64,000 nucleotides of DNA from an uncultured Prevotellaceae bacterium (GCA_902780635.1 CACZGH010000001.1:124001-188000), one strand, 5' to 3'. Counted from the stretch's first letter, positions 9,659 to 20,137 are shown. The notes: generated from the letters alone by a model not told the origin. Made by a program: numbers and translations.

Positions 9659-12600
9659 ATGAAAACAAACATAGCTTTTTTTCTTTTCTTCTTGATGGCG
9701 CTATATAGCCATGCCAACCCCATCGATCCACAGCAGGCGATGAAACTCGCTGAGACATATGCCGTTGACGGGCAACAGATGACTCTGCGTAAGGCTCCAC
9801 ATCTTCAGGAATCCACTACCTCAGAGCCCTACTATATCATCTCCAGAGGGGCAGGCCAAGGCTATGTCATCGTAGCTGGCGACGACTGTATCCCGTCGAT
9901 TATCGGATATGTGGAACAAGGAGACTTCGATGAGAGCGACGCCCCACCCCAACTGCTGTCACTCTTGCGACACTATGCCACTATCGTAAAGACCCTGCAA
10001 AGAGAAGGACGCAACACCCCTTACCGTGTCAACGGCTTGCGACGAATGCCCCAAGCCACCAACCGCGTCAATATCGCCCCCTTGCTTACCTCACACTGGA
10101 AACAGGATTCCCCCTACAATGACAAAGTGCCCCGACTTGCCAACGGCAACCGTTGTGCTGCTGGCTGTGTGGCCATCGCCGGTGGTCAGGTGTTCTACTA
10201 CTGGCGCCGCGACATGCCAGATGCCTTACCCGCCACCACCCCTACCTACGACTTCGGCGTGCCCGTCACCTCCGAATACCAGATCATGCACGGCACTCCC
10301 CTGAAATGGGACCTGATGTGCGACTCCTACTCCAACCAACCTTCAGAATACCGTGACGCCGTAGCCACCTTTGTGGCGGCACTCGGTATGCAGACCTGGA
10401 TGGAATATGGAGAGTCATCAGGCGCCTATATCTGGAATCTGCCCTATGAGATGTATAACCTGCACTCCAAGCAGGCCAACAAAGACGATGGTTATACGGA
10501 TGACAAATGGTCGGCCCTGATATATGCCGACCTGTTGAAAGGCCATCCCCTGGTCTACTCCGGCTATAACGACGACTGGGAAGGTCATGCCGTAGTCATA
10601 GACGGCTATAGAGCTGGTGGTGACCTCTTTCACTTCAACTACGGATGGGGCGGTCAGGGCGACGGCTACTTCACCGTCTATGAGAGTGGCGACAACAATG
10701 TCTCCTTCCCTGTAAGTCCCACGGTGATGTACGACATCTACCCTATCAACCAACACAAGAAAGTGGATATCGAACTGCCCAAGACCATCTATGCCAAAGC
10801 CACCAATGAAGTGACGGTGACGGTGACCAATCGCTCCGTCCTCCCCTATTCTGGCATATACCTCTTCGCCAACAACACTGGCAATAAGCCCACCAGTCTG
10901 ACGTCAGCCCATTCGTCAGACACGGAGACCGTCTTTGAAACCGACCAACCGTCCTCCATCACCCTGACCATCAAGCCCACAGCCGACGATACCTGCCATA
11001 TTTTTGTGACCGATGCCCAACTCAAAGTGCTGGCCAGCAAGACGGTGATGGCAGAAGCCGGCGAAACACAATTGTATGGTGAGCGGCTGACTCTCAACGG
11101 CAGCAGTGCCACTGAGCAACATGGCGCAGACACCTACACCGTGGTCTACAACAAGAAAGTCACAGTCACTGCCCAGATCCGCAATGAGAGCGCAGGTGGC
11201 TATGAGGGCAATTTGCAGGCTGACGTCTATGAGACCACCGATGACGGCGAAACCTGGCAATATATAGGCTACCGCGCCGGTTCTCTGACTGTAGGTGCCC
11301 ATTCGACTGGCGAAGTGGCTTTCAACCTGACTAAATCCGCCTCGCTACCTATCACGACCGACAAACTTTACCGAGTGAGCCTCCATCCGGTGACACGTGT
11401 GAGCAAAGACACCCTGCACCTGGAACTGATGAGCGACACCGCCCAATATTTTATACTCCACGAAACCGACCTGGCTGTGGAGCGTTATGAAAACAGGATG
11501 CTCAGCCTCACCGGCCACTGGGATGCCGCACAGTTTTACTCCCTTTCCATTGCCAACAACTCTACCTATAAAGACGCTGTCGGCTACGACCTTACCCAAG
11601 TGGAGGATATCGGCCAACTCGTGCAGACGGAAGCCAACCCCAATGCCCTCTTCTATGTGGCAGACACATCGACAGCACAAGGTGTCAATGTGGTGAAAGG
11701 TGGCCTCTGCCAAGACCTAAGGCTGACCCCAGGCTACGACTTCATGCCCCTCGCTGACTTCCATGCCACCAACGCTGTCATCACCATGGACGGGAAGGTA
11801 GCCCGCTGGCAGTTGCTCACCGTACCCTTCACAGCACAGGTACCCGACGGTATCATCGCCCGACGTATCGACGGCCACTCCGCCTCAGGCATCGCTAACC
11901 GCACCACCGATGTAAAGACCCTTGAAGCCGGCAAGACTTACCTGATGATGACTTCGAGCCTACGTAACATCACTCTCGCTGGCGCAGACACTGACATCAG
12001 TGCCACACCAATGGCCAATGCCGACACCGCCGTTGTAGGCACATACACCACGATCATGGCTCCAGAGAAATCTTTCGTGCTGACCGACACAGACAACCAA
12101 TTTTTTGACCACACGACAGAGGGCACCACCATCAAAGCCCTGCATGGCTATCTATCGGCGACGAACCTAACCAGCCGTTTCCAGGCCAACTCCAATACAA
12201 CCAAAGACCCTGCCTATCAGACGCTTGCTCAAAACATCGAACAAGCATATCATTTATTGGATAAATACCGCAGCGTGGTGACAGCAGAAGCCTATGAGAC
12301 CTATCTTGCAGCCATCCAAGAGGCAGAATGGGAATTCAGTCATCGTGACGAGACGACCCTCACTTATGCGCAAAAAATTCAAAACTATGCTGCACACCTG
12401 CTCGAACAAGGAGAGAGCTATATGCGCCAGGTCACAGAAGTGGGCAATATGGAAATTGACTTCACCTCGATGATCAAGAACCCTTCATTTGAACAGAAGA
12501 CCACCATCGGCTGGACGTTGACCACCCCACTGAGCCCCAACGTCACTGCTTCGACTGCCGCACGCGTGTTTGCCAACTCCTCACTCAACTACTACTGTGC

Positions 12601-13126
12601 TGACACAGACGGCAGTTATCTGCTGAACAACCATTATATCTACACCGATGAAGCAGGTGAGAAAATGGCACTGGGTGTGGGTATCTCGCAGATTGTCAGC
12701 GGACTGCTGCCTGGCTACTACCGGCTCACGGCCTTACTTGCCAGTGATGAAGGTAACCCAATTATCCTCTTCGCCGACACGCTGTCGACCACCATCAACA
12801 GTCACCCAGCCGGCAAGCACTATCTGATAGAAGCCTCAGTTGATGATATCCCCGTCATAGCAAAGGAAGGAGAAGAAACCGGTGAGATGACCATCGGTGT
12901 GAAGGCAGGTGCCTGGTATAAGGCAGACCACTTCCAGTTGACCTATACAGGGGCATTAACGGAGAAGAGCAGTGATACTGATGGCATCACCGCTCCCCTT
13001 ATCACAACACCCCTTCAAACAAGAGAGGGCATCTACACCCTACAGGGCGTTCGCATCCACCGGATCAGTCATCCCGGCATCTATATCATCAATGGCAAAA
13101 AAGTGATAGTTAGGGCTTACCCCTAA
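9659..13126 (+). CDS. Secreted C10 family (streptopain-like) cysteine peptidase
   Basis: 1155 residues. Signal peptide MKTNIAFFLFFLMALYSHA, then a Spi-like propeptide (about 20-130), then the C10 catalytic domain. The nucleophile is C170 in CAAGCVAIAGGQ and the base is H310 in GHAVVIDGY, followed by FNYGWGG, the usual Trp-containing motif. A long C-terminal region (about 380-1100) of beta-sandwich character with TVTVTNRS repeats follows. The last ~30 residues (GIYTLQGVRI ... GIYIINGKKVIV) resemble the C-terminal tails of secreted Bacteroidota proteins, type IX-secretion-like. It likely degrades host or dietary proteins at the cell surface or outside. It is much longer than streptopain (~400 residues). 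The start follows from the promoter and signal peptide. Confidence 0.9.
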   Translation: MKTNIAFFLFFLMALYSHANPIDPQQAMKLAETYAVDGQQMTLRKAPHLQESTTSEPYYIISRGAGQGYVIVAGDDCIPSIIGYVEQGDFDESDAPPQLLSLLRHYATIVKTLQREGRNTPYRVNGLRRMPQATNRVNIAPLLTSHWKQDSPYNDKVPRLANGNRCAAGCVAIAGGQVFYYWRRDMPDALPATTPTYDFGVPVTSEYQIMHGTPLKWDLMCDSYSNQPSEYRDAVATFVAALGMQTWMEYGESSGAYIWNLPYEMYNLHSKQANKDDGYTDDKWSALIYADLLKGHPLVYSGYNDDWEGHAVVIDGYRAGGDLFHFNYGWGGQGDGYFTVYESGDNNVSFPVSPTVMYDIYPINQHKKVDIELPKTIYAKATNEVTVTVTNRSVLPYSGIYLFANNTGNKPTSLTSAHSSDTETVFETDQPSSITLTIKPTADDTCHIFVTDAQLKVLASKTVMAEAGETQLYGERLTLNGSSATEQHGADTYTVVYNKKVTVTAQIRNESAGGYEGNLQADVYETTDDGETWQYIGYRAGSLTVGAHSTGEVAFNLTKSASLPITTDKLYRVSLHPVTRVSKDTLHLELMSDTAQYFILHETDLAVERYENRMLSLTGHWDAAQFYSLSIANNSTYKDAVGYDLTQVEDIGQLVQTEANPNALFYVADTSTAQGVNVVKGGLCQDLRLTPGYDFMPLADFHATNAVITMDGKVARWQLLTVPFTAQVPDGIIARRIDGHSASGIANRTTDVKTLEAGKTYLMMTSSLRNITLAGADTDISATPMANADTAVVGTYTTIMAPEKSFVLTDTDNQFFDHTTEGTTIKALHGYLSATNLTSRFQANSNTTKDPAYQTLAQNIEQAYHLLDKYRSVVTAEAYETYLAAIQEAEWEFSHRDETTLTYAQKIQNYAAHLLEQGESYMRQVTEVGNMEIDFTSMIKNPSFEQKTTIGWTLTTPLSPNVTASTAARVFANSSLNYYCADTDGSYLLNNHYIYTDEAGEKMALGVGISQIVSGLLPGYYRLTALLASDEGNPIILFADTLSTTINSHPAGKHYLIEASVDDIPVIAKEGEETGEMTIGVKAGAWYKADHFQLTYTGALTEKSSDTDGITAPLITTPLQTREGIYTLQGVRIHRISHPGIYIINGKKVIVRAYP

Positions 13127-13180
13127 CTATCACTACTATTTATTAATACGAACTAATAATTACTAACTACTAATTACTAG

Positions 13181-14218
13181 TTACATTATTCCGTCGTCAC
13201 GAAGTTTTAACTGCCATTTCCAGGCAGAGGCGAGAACGTCGTCGATGGGGGTGTCAGCTTTCCATCCCAATACCTTATTGGCCTTATCAACATTGCCCCA
13301 CACCTTCTCGATGTCGCCTTCACGACGTGGTGCATACTGCCAGTTGACCTTCACGCCGGTGGCTCGCTCAAAGCCTTCAACCACCTCAAGTGTGCTCAGT
13401 CCGGTGCCAGTGCCGATGTTGAAGATTTCAACGGCGTCGGTATCCTGATCGAGTACCCTAGCCATGGCGGCAACGTGCGCTTTGGCAAGGTCAACGACAT
13501 AGATGTAGTCACGTATGCAGGTGCCGTCGGGGGTATTGTAGTCATTGCCGAAGATTTTCAACTCCTTACGAATGCCGATGGCCGTTTGTGTGACAAAAGG
13601 TATCAAGTTCATGGGCACGCCATTGGGCAACTCGCCGATGAAAGCAGTGGGGTGTGCACCGATAGGATTGAAATACCTCAGGATGACCGACTTGATTTTT
13701 GCGCCACTGTGGATAAAGTCCTGTATGATCTCCTCATTGATTTGCTTGGTGTTGCCGTAAGGACTGAGTGCTTTTTGTATGGGAGCCTGCTCTGTGACGG
13801 GCAGATTTTCCGGTGTAGGCTGTCCATAAACGGTGCAACTAGAAGAGAAGATGATGCCCTTGACATCATACTTCGGCATCAGCTCCAGAAGATTGATGAG
13901 ACTATTGAGGTTGTTGCGATAGTAGAGCAAAGGTTTCTCCACGCTCTCCCCCACAGCCTTACTTGCGGCAAAATGGATGATGCCTTCTATTTTCGGGTAT
14001 TTGGCAAAGACAGCCTCCAATGCGGGGAAGTCGCAGCAGTCTACCTGTTCGAATGCTGGCCTGATGCCCGTGATTTTCTCGATTCCGTCGATAACTTCGA
14101 CTTTAGAATTGGACAGATTGTCTACGATAACCACGTCGTAGCCTGCCTGCTGTAATTCTACGGTGGTATGCGACCCAATAAAGCCCGTTCCACCCGTGAC
14201 TAAGATGGTCTGTTTCAT
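13181..14218 (-). CDS. galE: UDP-glucose 4-epimerase
   Basis: Interconverts UDP-glucose and UDP-galactose (Leloir pathway, surface sugars). It has 345 residues, the usual length. The NAD-binding motif GGTGFIGSHT is at residues 8-17, the catalytic Ser lies in FSSSCTVYG with YxxxK (YGNTK), and the family motif NPIGAHP is present. It lies 31 bp behind rnfA on the same strand, so it is probably read from the rnf transcript, although its product has no known link to RNF. Confidence 0.95.
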   Translation of the reverse strand: MKQTILVTGGTGFIGSHTTVELQQAGYDVVIVDNLSNSKVEVIDGIEKITGIRPAFEQVDCCDFPALEAVFAKYPKIEGIIHFAASKAVGESVEKPLLYYRNNLNSLINLLELMPKYDVKGIIFSSSCTVYGQPTPENLPVTEQAPIQKALSPYGNTKQINEEIIQDFIHSGAKIKSVILRYFNPIGAHPTAFIGELPNGVPMNLIPFVTQTAIGIRKELKIFGNDYNTPDGTCIRDYIYVVDLAKAHVAAMARVLDQDTDAVEIFNIGTGTGLSTLEVVEGFERATGVKVNWQYAPRREGDIEKVWGNVDKANKVLGWKADTPIDDVLASAWKWQLKLRDDGIM

Positions 14219-14249
14219 TAGTTTTTATGATATTTTTTAAACAAAAGAT

Positions 14250-14852
14250 TTAATCCAGTCCGAAGAGGGTTTTGAGACCTCCATCGACTCCTGAGAAGCC
14301 CATGAAAGCCAGGCTGAGGAGTCCTGCTGTGACGAGCACGATCGACATACCACTCATGCCCTTGGGTACTTTGACCAAAGAGAGTTGCTCACGGATGCCG
14401 GCGAACACGGTGAGAGCGAGTGCAAAGCCAAGTGCTGTAGAGAAGGCATAGACCACTGACTCGAGCAGATTGTAGTCTTTCTGGATGACGAGGATGGCCA
14501 CACCAAGCACAGCACAGTTGGTAGTAATCAGTGGCAGGAAGATGCCCAGTGCCTGATACAGCGCCGGCGACACTTTCTTGAGGATGATTTCCACCATCTG
14601 CACCAGCGATGCGATGACAAGAATGAATGCCAGGGTCTGCAGATATTGCAAGCCAAAGGGCTCGAGCAGATATTTCTGTACGAGGAAGGTGACGATGGTG
14701 GCCAGCGTCATGACAAATGCGACGGCTCCTCCCATTCCCAGCGCTGTGTCAATCTTTTTGGAGACTCCCAGAAAAGGACAGATGCCCAGGAACTGCGACA
14801 ATACGATATTGTTGACAAATATAGCCGAGATAAAAATTAACAGGTATTCCAT
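14250..14852 (-). CDS. rnfA: RNF complex membrane subunit RnfA
   Basis: 200-residue integral membrane protein with six helices. The start [20 protein letters not shown] and [13 protein letters not shown] are typical of RnfA/NqrE. The first and fourth helices hold the conserved Cys (C25 in GICPF; C108 in TTNCAVLG) that coordinate the intramembrane iron centre together with RnfE. It is the last rnf gene and begins 2 bp behind rnfE. Confidence 0.96.
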   Translation of the reverse strand: MEYLLIFISAIFVNNIVLSQFLGICPFLGVSKKIDTALGMGGAVAFVMTLATIVTFLVQKYLLEPFGLQYLQTLAFILVIASLVQMVEIILKKVSPALYQALGIFLPLITTNCAVLGVAILVIQKDYNLLESVVYAFSTALGFALALTVFAGIREQLSLVKVPKGMSGMSIVLVTAGLLSLAFMGFSGVDGGLKTLFGLD

Positions 14853-14854
14853 AA

Positions 14855-15439
14855 TTACACTTTCCTTATTTTATTGACGATAGCGATGAGATATCCCAAA
14901 GTGATGAAGGCGCCCGGAGGGAGCACAAACACTAGTATGTTGAGTGTCTCCGGCAGCAATGCGAAGCCGAAAAGAGAGCCTGCGCCAAGCAGTTCGCGCA
15001 CCATGCCGAGCAGTGTGAGTGCGAAGGTGAAGCCCAGTCCGATGCCAACACCGTCGAAGAAGCTTGCCACGGGATTGTTCTTACATGCGAAGGCCTCTGC
15101 CCGCCCAAGGATGATACAGTTGACCACGATGAGTGGGATAAAGAGTCCGAGTGCTTTGTCTACATCTGGCAGGAAAGCCTTGATGATCATCTGCAGCACG
15201 GTGACGAAAGAAGCGATAACGACGATGAATACAGGGATGCGTACCTTGTCGGGGGTGATGGACTTGATGCACGAGATGACCACATTGGAGCAGATAAGCA
15301 CAAACATGGTAGCGAGACCCATAGAGAGGCCGTTGATGGCAGAAGTAGTTGTGGCCAGCGTGGGACACATACCCAGCATGAGGACGAAGATAGGATTTTC
15401 CTTGATCAGTCCGTTGAACAAAATTTTCATGTTACTCAT
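14855..15439 (-). CDS. rnfE: RNF complex membrane subunit RnfE
   Basis: 194-residue membrane subunit homologous to RnfA and NqrD, with six helices. Landmarks are [19 protein letters not shown] near the start and [14 protein letters not shown], each holding one of the conserved Cys of the RnfA/RnfE iron site. Its length is normal and it sits between rnfG and rnfA in the operon. Confidence 0.96.
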   Translation of the reverse strand: MSNMKILFNGLIKENPIFVLMLGMCPTLATTTSAINGLSMGLATMFVLICSNVVISCIKSITPDKVRIPVFIVVIASFVTVLQMIIKAFLPDVDKALGLFIPLIVVNCIILGRAEAFACKNNPVASFFDGVGIGLGFTFALTLLGMVRELLGAGSLFGFALLPETLNILVFVLPPGAFITLGYLIAIVNKIRKV

Positions 15440-15454
15440 AGTGTGTACCCTTTC

Positions 15455-16078
15455 TTATTTGATTGCCACTTTTTTGGTAGCGCCACTATTGGCGTCGACA
15501 TTCTTTTTCACATATACTTGATAAGCCTGATTGACCGCCTTGAGGAAAGCCCTTGAGGTGATGGTCGAGGCAGTGATAGCATCCACCTCACCTCCGTCCT
15601 TGCTGACCTGAAGTGGTGTGGTGGGATTCTTGCCTATGATATCGCCTTTGGCACCTTTCTGGAACCAGGTGTCAGCCTTGGCTCCAAGTCCTGGTGTCTC
15701 TGCATGAGCAAGCAGGGTGTAACCTAAAATATCGCCTGCAGGTGTGAAGCCCACAAGTATTTTGAGGTCGCCCCCAAATCCCATGGTGGTGGACTCGACA
15801 GCCGCTCCCAGTTCCTTGCCCTGTGGATCTGCCGCCTTGTGGATGATAAACTGGCATGGCTTGCCGTCTATGTCCTCTACGATGGTGTCATTGGCCGTAA
15901 CGGTGAGTTGGTCAGTGCATAGCACCGTCTTGATACCGTCGGCAAGAGCTTTCTCAGCCTGCTGGCTGATGGGGCCCTCAGTGACATGGTTGACCCATGC
16001 CAGGAGTGCGCCCATGATGAGTGCCACGCCCACGAGGACGAGCACCATATTCAATAATGAAGACTCCAGTTTTTTCAT
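15455..16078 (-). CDS. rnfG: RNF complex FMN-binding subunit RnfG
   Basis: 207 residues. One N-terminal membrane helix (about 9-28) is followed by a periplasmic FMN-binding domain. The motif DAITASTITS (166-175) corresponds to the (S/D)GATxTS signature; T172 is the likely residue that carries FMN through a phosphoester bond. The usual G is A here. Its start overlaps the rnfD stop by 4 bp (ATGA type), showing translational coupling. Confidence 0.95.
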   Translation of the reverse strand: MKKLESSLLNMVLVLVGVALIMGALLAWVNHVTEGPISQQAEKALADGIKTVLCTDQLTVTANDTIVEDIDGKPCQFIIHKAADPQGKELGAAVESTTMGFGGDLKILVGFTPAGDILGYTLLAHAETPGLGAKADTWFQKGAKGDIIGKNPTTPLQVSKDGGEVDAITASTITSRAFLKAVNQAYQVYVKKNVDANSGATKKVAIK

Positions 16079-17067
16079 TTTACGACCTCCCCAAAACGTT
16101 TTGGTTTAACATATGCATTGATGAGCGGTGTGAAAGCGTTCATGATAAGGATGGCAAACGACATACCCTCGGGATATGAGCCCCAGTTACGAATGACCAC
16201 GGTGAGCACACCAATAGCCACGCCATAGATGAGTTGTCCGCGGTGTGTCATGGGCGACGTGACATAGTCTGTGGCCATGAAGATAGCACCCAGCATGAGA
16301 CCACCACTGAGGATAGCAGAGAATGGGTCGGCATATACTGGACTTGCGAGATGCAGCAGACCGCAGCAGACAAACACCGTGCCGATGATGCTGACAGGGA
16401 TATGCCATGTGATGATGCGTTTGTAGAGCATGTAAGCCAGTCCGATAAGCAGTGCGAGGGCACAGACCTCACCAATGGTACCGGCTCCTAAGGTGGGCAC
16501 ATTTCCGAGAAGGAGGTGCAGCGAGTCGGGCATCTGATTGAGCACAGAGGCGTCGCCTGTCTTGATAGCTGTTTTCATCAAGCTGAGCGGTGTGGCTCCT
16601 GTGGTGGCGTCGGCATAGCTGGTAAGCTGTCCGATGACAGGCCATGAAGTCATCTGAGCGGGGAAAGACACCAGGAGGAAGCAGCGCCCCACGAGTGCTG
16701 GGTTGAAGGGATTGCATCCCAGTCCACCGAAAGTCATTTTACCAATGCCGATGGCCACCAAGGCTCCTATCAGCACAATCCATATCGGAAGATTGGACGG
16801 CAAGTTGAATCCAAGCAACAGACCTGTGAGGATGGCAGAACCATCAGTGATAGAGGGCTCCCGTCCCATGACATATTTTGAAATGGCCCACTCGAAGAAG
16901 ACGCAGGCCGCCACACTGGCCATACATACGGCGAGCGATCCGATGCCGAAGTATAGGAACGACACGAGCAATGCCGGTATGAGTGCGATAATCACTCCAT
17001 ACATATTACGCTCTACGGTGTCGTTACCATGTGCGTGTGGTGATAATGAAACAATAAACTTTGACAT
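16075..17067 (-). CDS. rnfD: RNF complex membrane subunit RnfD
   Basis: 330-residue membrane protein with about nine or ten helices. The motif TTGATP carries T159, the expected covalent FMN site. GGLGCNPFNPALVGR is characteristic of RnfD/NqrB. It moves electrons between the FMN centres and helps form the ion path. It overlaps rnfG by 4 bp and lies 11 bp behind rnfC. Confidence 0.96.
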   Translation of the reverse strand: MSKFIVSLSPHAHGNDTVERNMYGVIIALIPALLVSFLYFGIGSLAVCMASVAACVFFEWAISKYVMGREPSITDGSAILTGLLLGFNLPSNLPIWIVLIGALVAIGIGKMTFGGLGCNPFNPALVGRCFLLVSFPAQMTSWPVIGQLTSYADATTGATPLSLMKTAIKTGDASVLNQMPDSLHLLLGNVPTLGAGTIGEVCALALLIGLAYMLYKRIITWHIPVSIIGTVFVCCGLLHLASPVYADPFSAILSGGLMLGAIFMATDYVTSPMTHRGQLIYGVAIGVLTVVIRNWGSYPEGMSFAILIMNAFTPLINAYVKPKRFGEVVK

Positions 17068-17078
17068 ATTTCTATGAT

Positions 17079-18431
17079 TTATTTCTTTGCGTTACGGGCT
17101 CTGATGATGCCCATTACTGTAGATTTACCTAAACGAATATTGTCGAGCAACGGACGGTGTGCCGGACAGGTGAACATACATGAGCCACACTCGATGCATG
17201 AGGTGATATCCTCGGCTTCGGCTCTCTCCCATAGATGCTGTTCGGACACAGTAGCGAGGAGGTAAGGCTCCAATCCCATAGGACATGCGCTGACGCACTT
17301 GGCGCATCTGATACACGGCTGCGGGGTCTTTCTCAGCGCCTCATCACCACTGATGATGGTAACGCTGTTGGTGCCCTTGCACACTGGCACATCGATGGAC
17401 GACAAAGCCCTTCCCATCATAGGACCTCCTGCGAGCACCTTGTTGTCACCCTCGGGCATTCCACCGCAGGCATCAATGAGTTCTTTCATTGGTGTACCCA
17501 TACGCACCAGGAAGTTGGAAGGTTTCTTCAGTTTCTTTCCTGTGACAGTGGTGTATCGTTCAAAAAGAGGTTTATGCTTCATAACAGCCTCATAGACGGC
17601 AAAGGCTGTTCCCACATTCTGCACGATAGCGCCCACATTGACAGGGATAGCCGGTGGTGCAGGAACCTGACGACGGATAACGGCATCAACGAGCTGTTTC
17701 TCACCTCCCTGTGGATATTTCTTGGCAAGGGGTACGATTTCGATGTCGTTTCTTGAAGCTGTCTTCTGTTCAAAGAGTTCGATAGCTGCAGGTTTGTTGT
17801 CCTCAATACCGATATATCCTTTGTTCACTTTGGCAGCTTTCATGAGCAATTCAAGACCCACCAGTATCTCATCGGCGTGCTCCATCATCAGCCGGTAGTC
17901 GGCAGTGATATATGGCTCACACTCCACGCCATTGATGATCACACACTCTGCCTTGGCTGTAGGCGGTGGACACAATTTGATGAAGGTGGGGAAACCAGCG
18001 CCTCCCATACCTGTGATGCCAGCTTTCTTGACACAGTCAACAATCATCTCTGGTGTGAGTTCTGGGTGTGCTTCGAGAGTCTCAAGACGGTCGGAGCGGT
18101 CAATGCCCTCCTCCCACTCGTCACCCTCCACCTTGATGATGATAGAAGGTTTCAGATAACCTGTGGCATCGATGGCATTGTCAATCTTGAGCACTGTGCC
18201 CGAGACAGACGAGAAGATAGGGGCGGAGACGAAACCTCCCGCCTCGGCTATCATAGTGCCGACTTTCACTTTATCACCTTTGGCGACCACAGGTTTTGCT
18301 GGTGCTCCTATATGTTGTGAGAGGGGGAACACTGCTTGCAACGGCAATGCGGCCGGAATGGTTTTCACTTCTGACGAGAGTTTGTTCTCCTCGGGATGCA
18401 CACCTCCCATGCTAAAAGTTCTCAGTTTCAT
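17079..18431 (-). CDS. rnfC: RNF complex NADH-side subunit RnfC
   Basis: 450 residues. The N-terminal part is related to NADH dehydrogenase NuoF and has GMGGAGFPTFIKL (NADH/FMN region, about 145-157). Two [4Fe-4S] motifs lie near the C-terminus, CIRCAKCVSACP and CIECGSCMFTCP. The protein exchanges electrons with NAD+/NADH at the cytoplasmic face. It is shorter than proteobacterial RnfC, lacking the Ala/Lys-rich tail. It overlaps rnfB by 4 bp. Confidence 0.96.
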   Translation of the reverse strand: MKLRTFSMGGVHPEENKLSSEVKTIPAALPLQAVFPLSQHIGAPAKPVVAKGDKVKVGTMIAEAGGFVSAPIFSSVSGTVLKIDNAIDATGYLKPSIIIKVEGDEWEEGIDRSDRLETLEAHPELTPEMIVDCVKKAGITGMGGAGFPTFIKLCPPPTAKAECVIINGVECEPYITADYRLMMEHADEILVGLELLMKAAKVNKGYIGIEDNKPAAIELFEQKTASRNDIEIVPLAKKYPQGGEKQLVDAVIRRQVPAPPAIPVNVGAIVQNVGTAFAVYEAVMKHKPLFERYTTVTGKKLKKPSNFLVRMGTPMKELIDACGGMPEGDNKVLAGGPMMGRALSSIDVPVCKGTNSVTIISGDEALRKTPQPCIRCAKCVSACPMGLEPYLLATVSEQHLWERAEAEDITSCIECGSCMFTCPAHRPLLDNIRLGKSTVMGIIRARNAKK

Positions 18432-19345
18432 TTGCTCTCCTCCTTCACTTTTTCTTGATTGATATTCGGTGTCACCTTGGCGTTCTCAGTAGCAGGCTCC
18501 GCCGCTGGTTTCTCTTTCCTTGGAGGGAAATTGACCGCGATGATAGCTCCTGTAGGACATGCAGCTTCACACTTGCGGCACAGACGGCACTTCTCTGGGT
18601 CGATGTAAGCCACATTGGCTGTGACGGTGATGGCCTCAAACTTACACTCCTTAGCACATTTGCCACATCCGATACAAGCGGCCTGGCATGCCTTACGTGC
18701 CACGGCACCTTTGTCCTTGTTGACACACCTGACATACACACGGCGGTTTTTGGGGCCTTTCTTCCTCAGTTCGATGATATGGCGTGGACAAGCCTTCACA
18801 CAAGCGCCACAAGCCGTACATTTCTCCTCGTCGACCTCTGGCAGTCCTGTCTCCTCGTTGATGACAATGGCACCAAACTGGCAGGCGGCCACACAGTCGC
18901 CACAACCCAGACATCCGAAACCACAGCCTGTCTCACCAGCACTGCACGCATTCATGGCAGAACAGGTGCGAAGCCCATCATAAATGGTGACACGAGGTCT
19001 GAGCTCACACGTACCGTTGCATCGGACGACGGCTACCTTGGGGTCGGTATTGGCCATGGCCATACCCAACAGGTCGGCCACACGGGTCATCACGTCGGCC
19101 CCTCCGACAGGACAATTCAGTCCATCGAGCGACCCAGCGTCGGCAGCTTTGACCAAAGCGTCAGCCATGCCCGAGCATCCTGGATAGCCACATCCTCCAC
19201 AATTGGCACCTGGCAGCACTTCATTGACGAGCGCCAACCGTGGGTCTTCTTTTACGGCAAATTTTCTGGAGCAGAAAAAGAGGATCACCGCCGCAACGAG
19301 AGCGATGCCTCCAAGCACCATTACCGCACTGAAAATAAAGTTCAT
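18428..19345 (-). CDS. rnfB: RNF complex ferredoxin-type subunit RnfB
   Basis: 305 residues: one N-terminal membrane helix, then the Fe-S motif NCGGCGYPGCSG with a fourth Cys in GLNCPVGG. Then follow at least three [4Fe-4S] ferredoxin units (CGFGCLGCGDCVAAC, CTACGACVKACP, CIGCGKCAKEC, CRLCRKCEAACP). It accepts electrons from reduced ferredoxin. The multi-cluster C-terminus is the anaerobe-type RnfB, longer than the E. coli RsxB. A short Pro/Glu-rich tail ends the protein. Confidence 0.96.
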   Translation of the reverse strand: MNFIFSAVMVLGGIALVAAVILFFCSRKFAVKEDPRLALVNEVLPGANCGGCGYPGCSGMADALVKAADAGSLDGLNCPVGGADVMTRVADLLGMAMANTDPKVAVVRCNGTCELRPRVTIYDGLRTCSAMNACSAGETGCGFGCLGCGDCVAACQFGAIVINEETGLPEVDEEKCTACGACVKACPRHIIELRKKGPKNRRVYVRCVNKDKGAVARKACQAACIGCGKCAKECKFEAITVTANVAYIDPEKCRLCRKCEAACPTGAIIAVNFPPRKEKPAAEPATENAKVTPNINQEKVKEESK

Positions 19346-19373
19346 AATGTTGTTTATTTGTTAGTTATTTATA

Positions 19374-19787
19374 TTAATTTTCGATGTTGAAAGCAAACCG
19401 TTTCTTCACTTTTACGTTGAAGGCCCACAACCCAATGTAATAAGGTATAAGGGCTGCAATGGATGCTAACGCAGCTATCCCCTCATCGCCAGTGAACCGC
19501 AGACAGAGCACAAGTACAGCCACCAGCAACAGGAACGGGAAGATGAATCCAAGCATCACCGCATCGCGGCCATTCTTAGAACTCATAGAGACTGTGACGG
19601 TATCACCTACTTGATATAATTCCATAGCATTAGCGCATTTTACATGGACGATTTTCTCTTTGCTCTCAGCGGCGCTGCAATGAGCTGCCACCTTACAAGC
19701 CGCACAGGCAGACGATTGTGTGATGCGAACCTCTATCTGGTCAGTCCCCACCGACTGCACTATACCCTCATGTGATATTTTGTTCAT
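19374..19787 (-). CDS. RseC/SoxR-reducing-system family membrane protein
   Basis: 137 residues with a Cys motif C-x2-C-x5-C (SACAACKVAAHC) near the N-terminus, followed by a small beta domain and two membrane helices (about 80-125). This is the RseC family, which in proteobacteria is part of the Rsx/Rnf gene set. It is the first gene of the operon, 28 bp before rnfB. The exact role is unknown; reduction or assembly of RNF is the usual guess. Confidence 0.85.
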   Translation of the reverse strand: MNKISHEGIVQSVGTDQIEVRITQSSACAACKVAAHCSAAESKEKIVHVKCANAMELYQVGDTVTVSMSSKNGRDAVMLGFIFPFLLLVAVLVLCLRFTGDEGIAALASIAALIPYYIGLWAFNVKVKKRFAFNIEN

Positions 19788-19812
19788 TTTGCCATGTAGA
19801 CTTTACAAAATG

Positions 19813-19843
19813 CAAAAATAATACTATTTATCTATTTTTCCAA
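19813..19843 (-). promoter_or_regulatory. Promoter of rnf operon
   Basis: On the minus strand TATTTTTG (19820-19813) with a TTG at about -33 (19843-19841, spacer near 20). It ends 25 bp before the start of the RseC-like gene. Confidence 0.55.
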
Positions 19844-19967
19844 CCAAAAATGAGATTTTCTTCTCAACTTTCTCGAAAACGTTTTCATCTATTCTTTTTT
19901 CGTGTCGCTATCTTCTATATACTATGTAAAAAATAACTATTTTTTAGTATAATATTATTTTTTTTAT

Positions 19968-19975
19968 TATCTTTG
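19968..19975 (+). promoter_or_regulatory. -7 box before the aminotransferase leader
   Basis: TATCTTTG fits TAnnTTTG. The first supported start codon is 160 bp further on, so the transcript would have a long leader. Confidence 0.6.
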
Positions 19976-20028
19976 CATCGACAAACCTGTGCTTTGCTAT
20001 GCATACAACTGAATATCAAGTAGTTAGT

Positions 20029-20115
20029 ATGAAAATTAGCAAGCATAAGCTGAAGTTACTTACACTTCTTGGAGGTGTGAGGCGATTAAATGTGGGCGCA
20101 AATAGAGCCCATTAA
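20029..20115 (+). other. Possible small leader ORF (28 codons) in the 5' leader
   Basis: ATG AAA ATT AGC opens a 28-codon frame rich in Lys and Leu that stops at 20113-20115, 22 bp before the aminotransferase start. It lies wholly in the presumed leader. Coding is not proven; it may only be an unused frame. No other content was recognised in 19844-20137. Confidence 0.25.
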
Positions 20116-20137
20116 CAGCATAATAATAGCTATCATT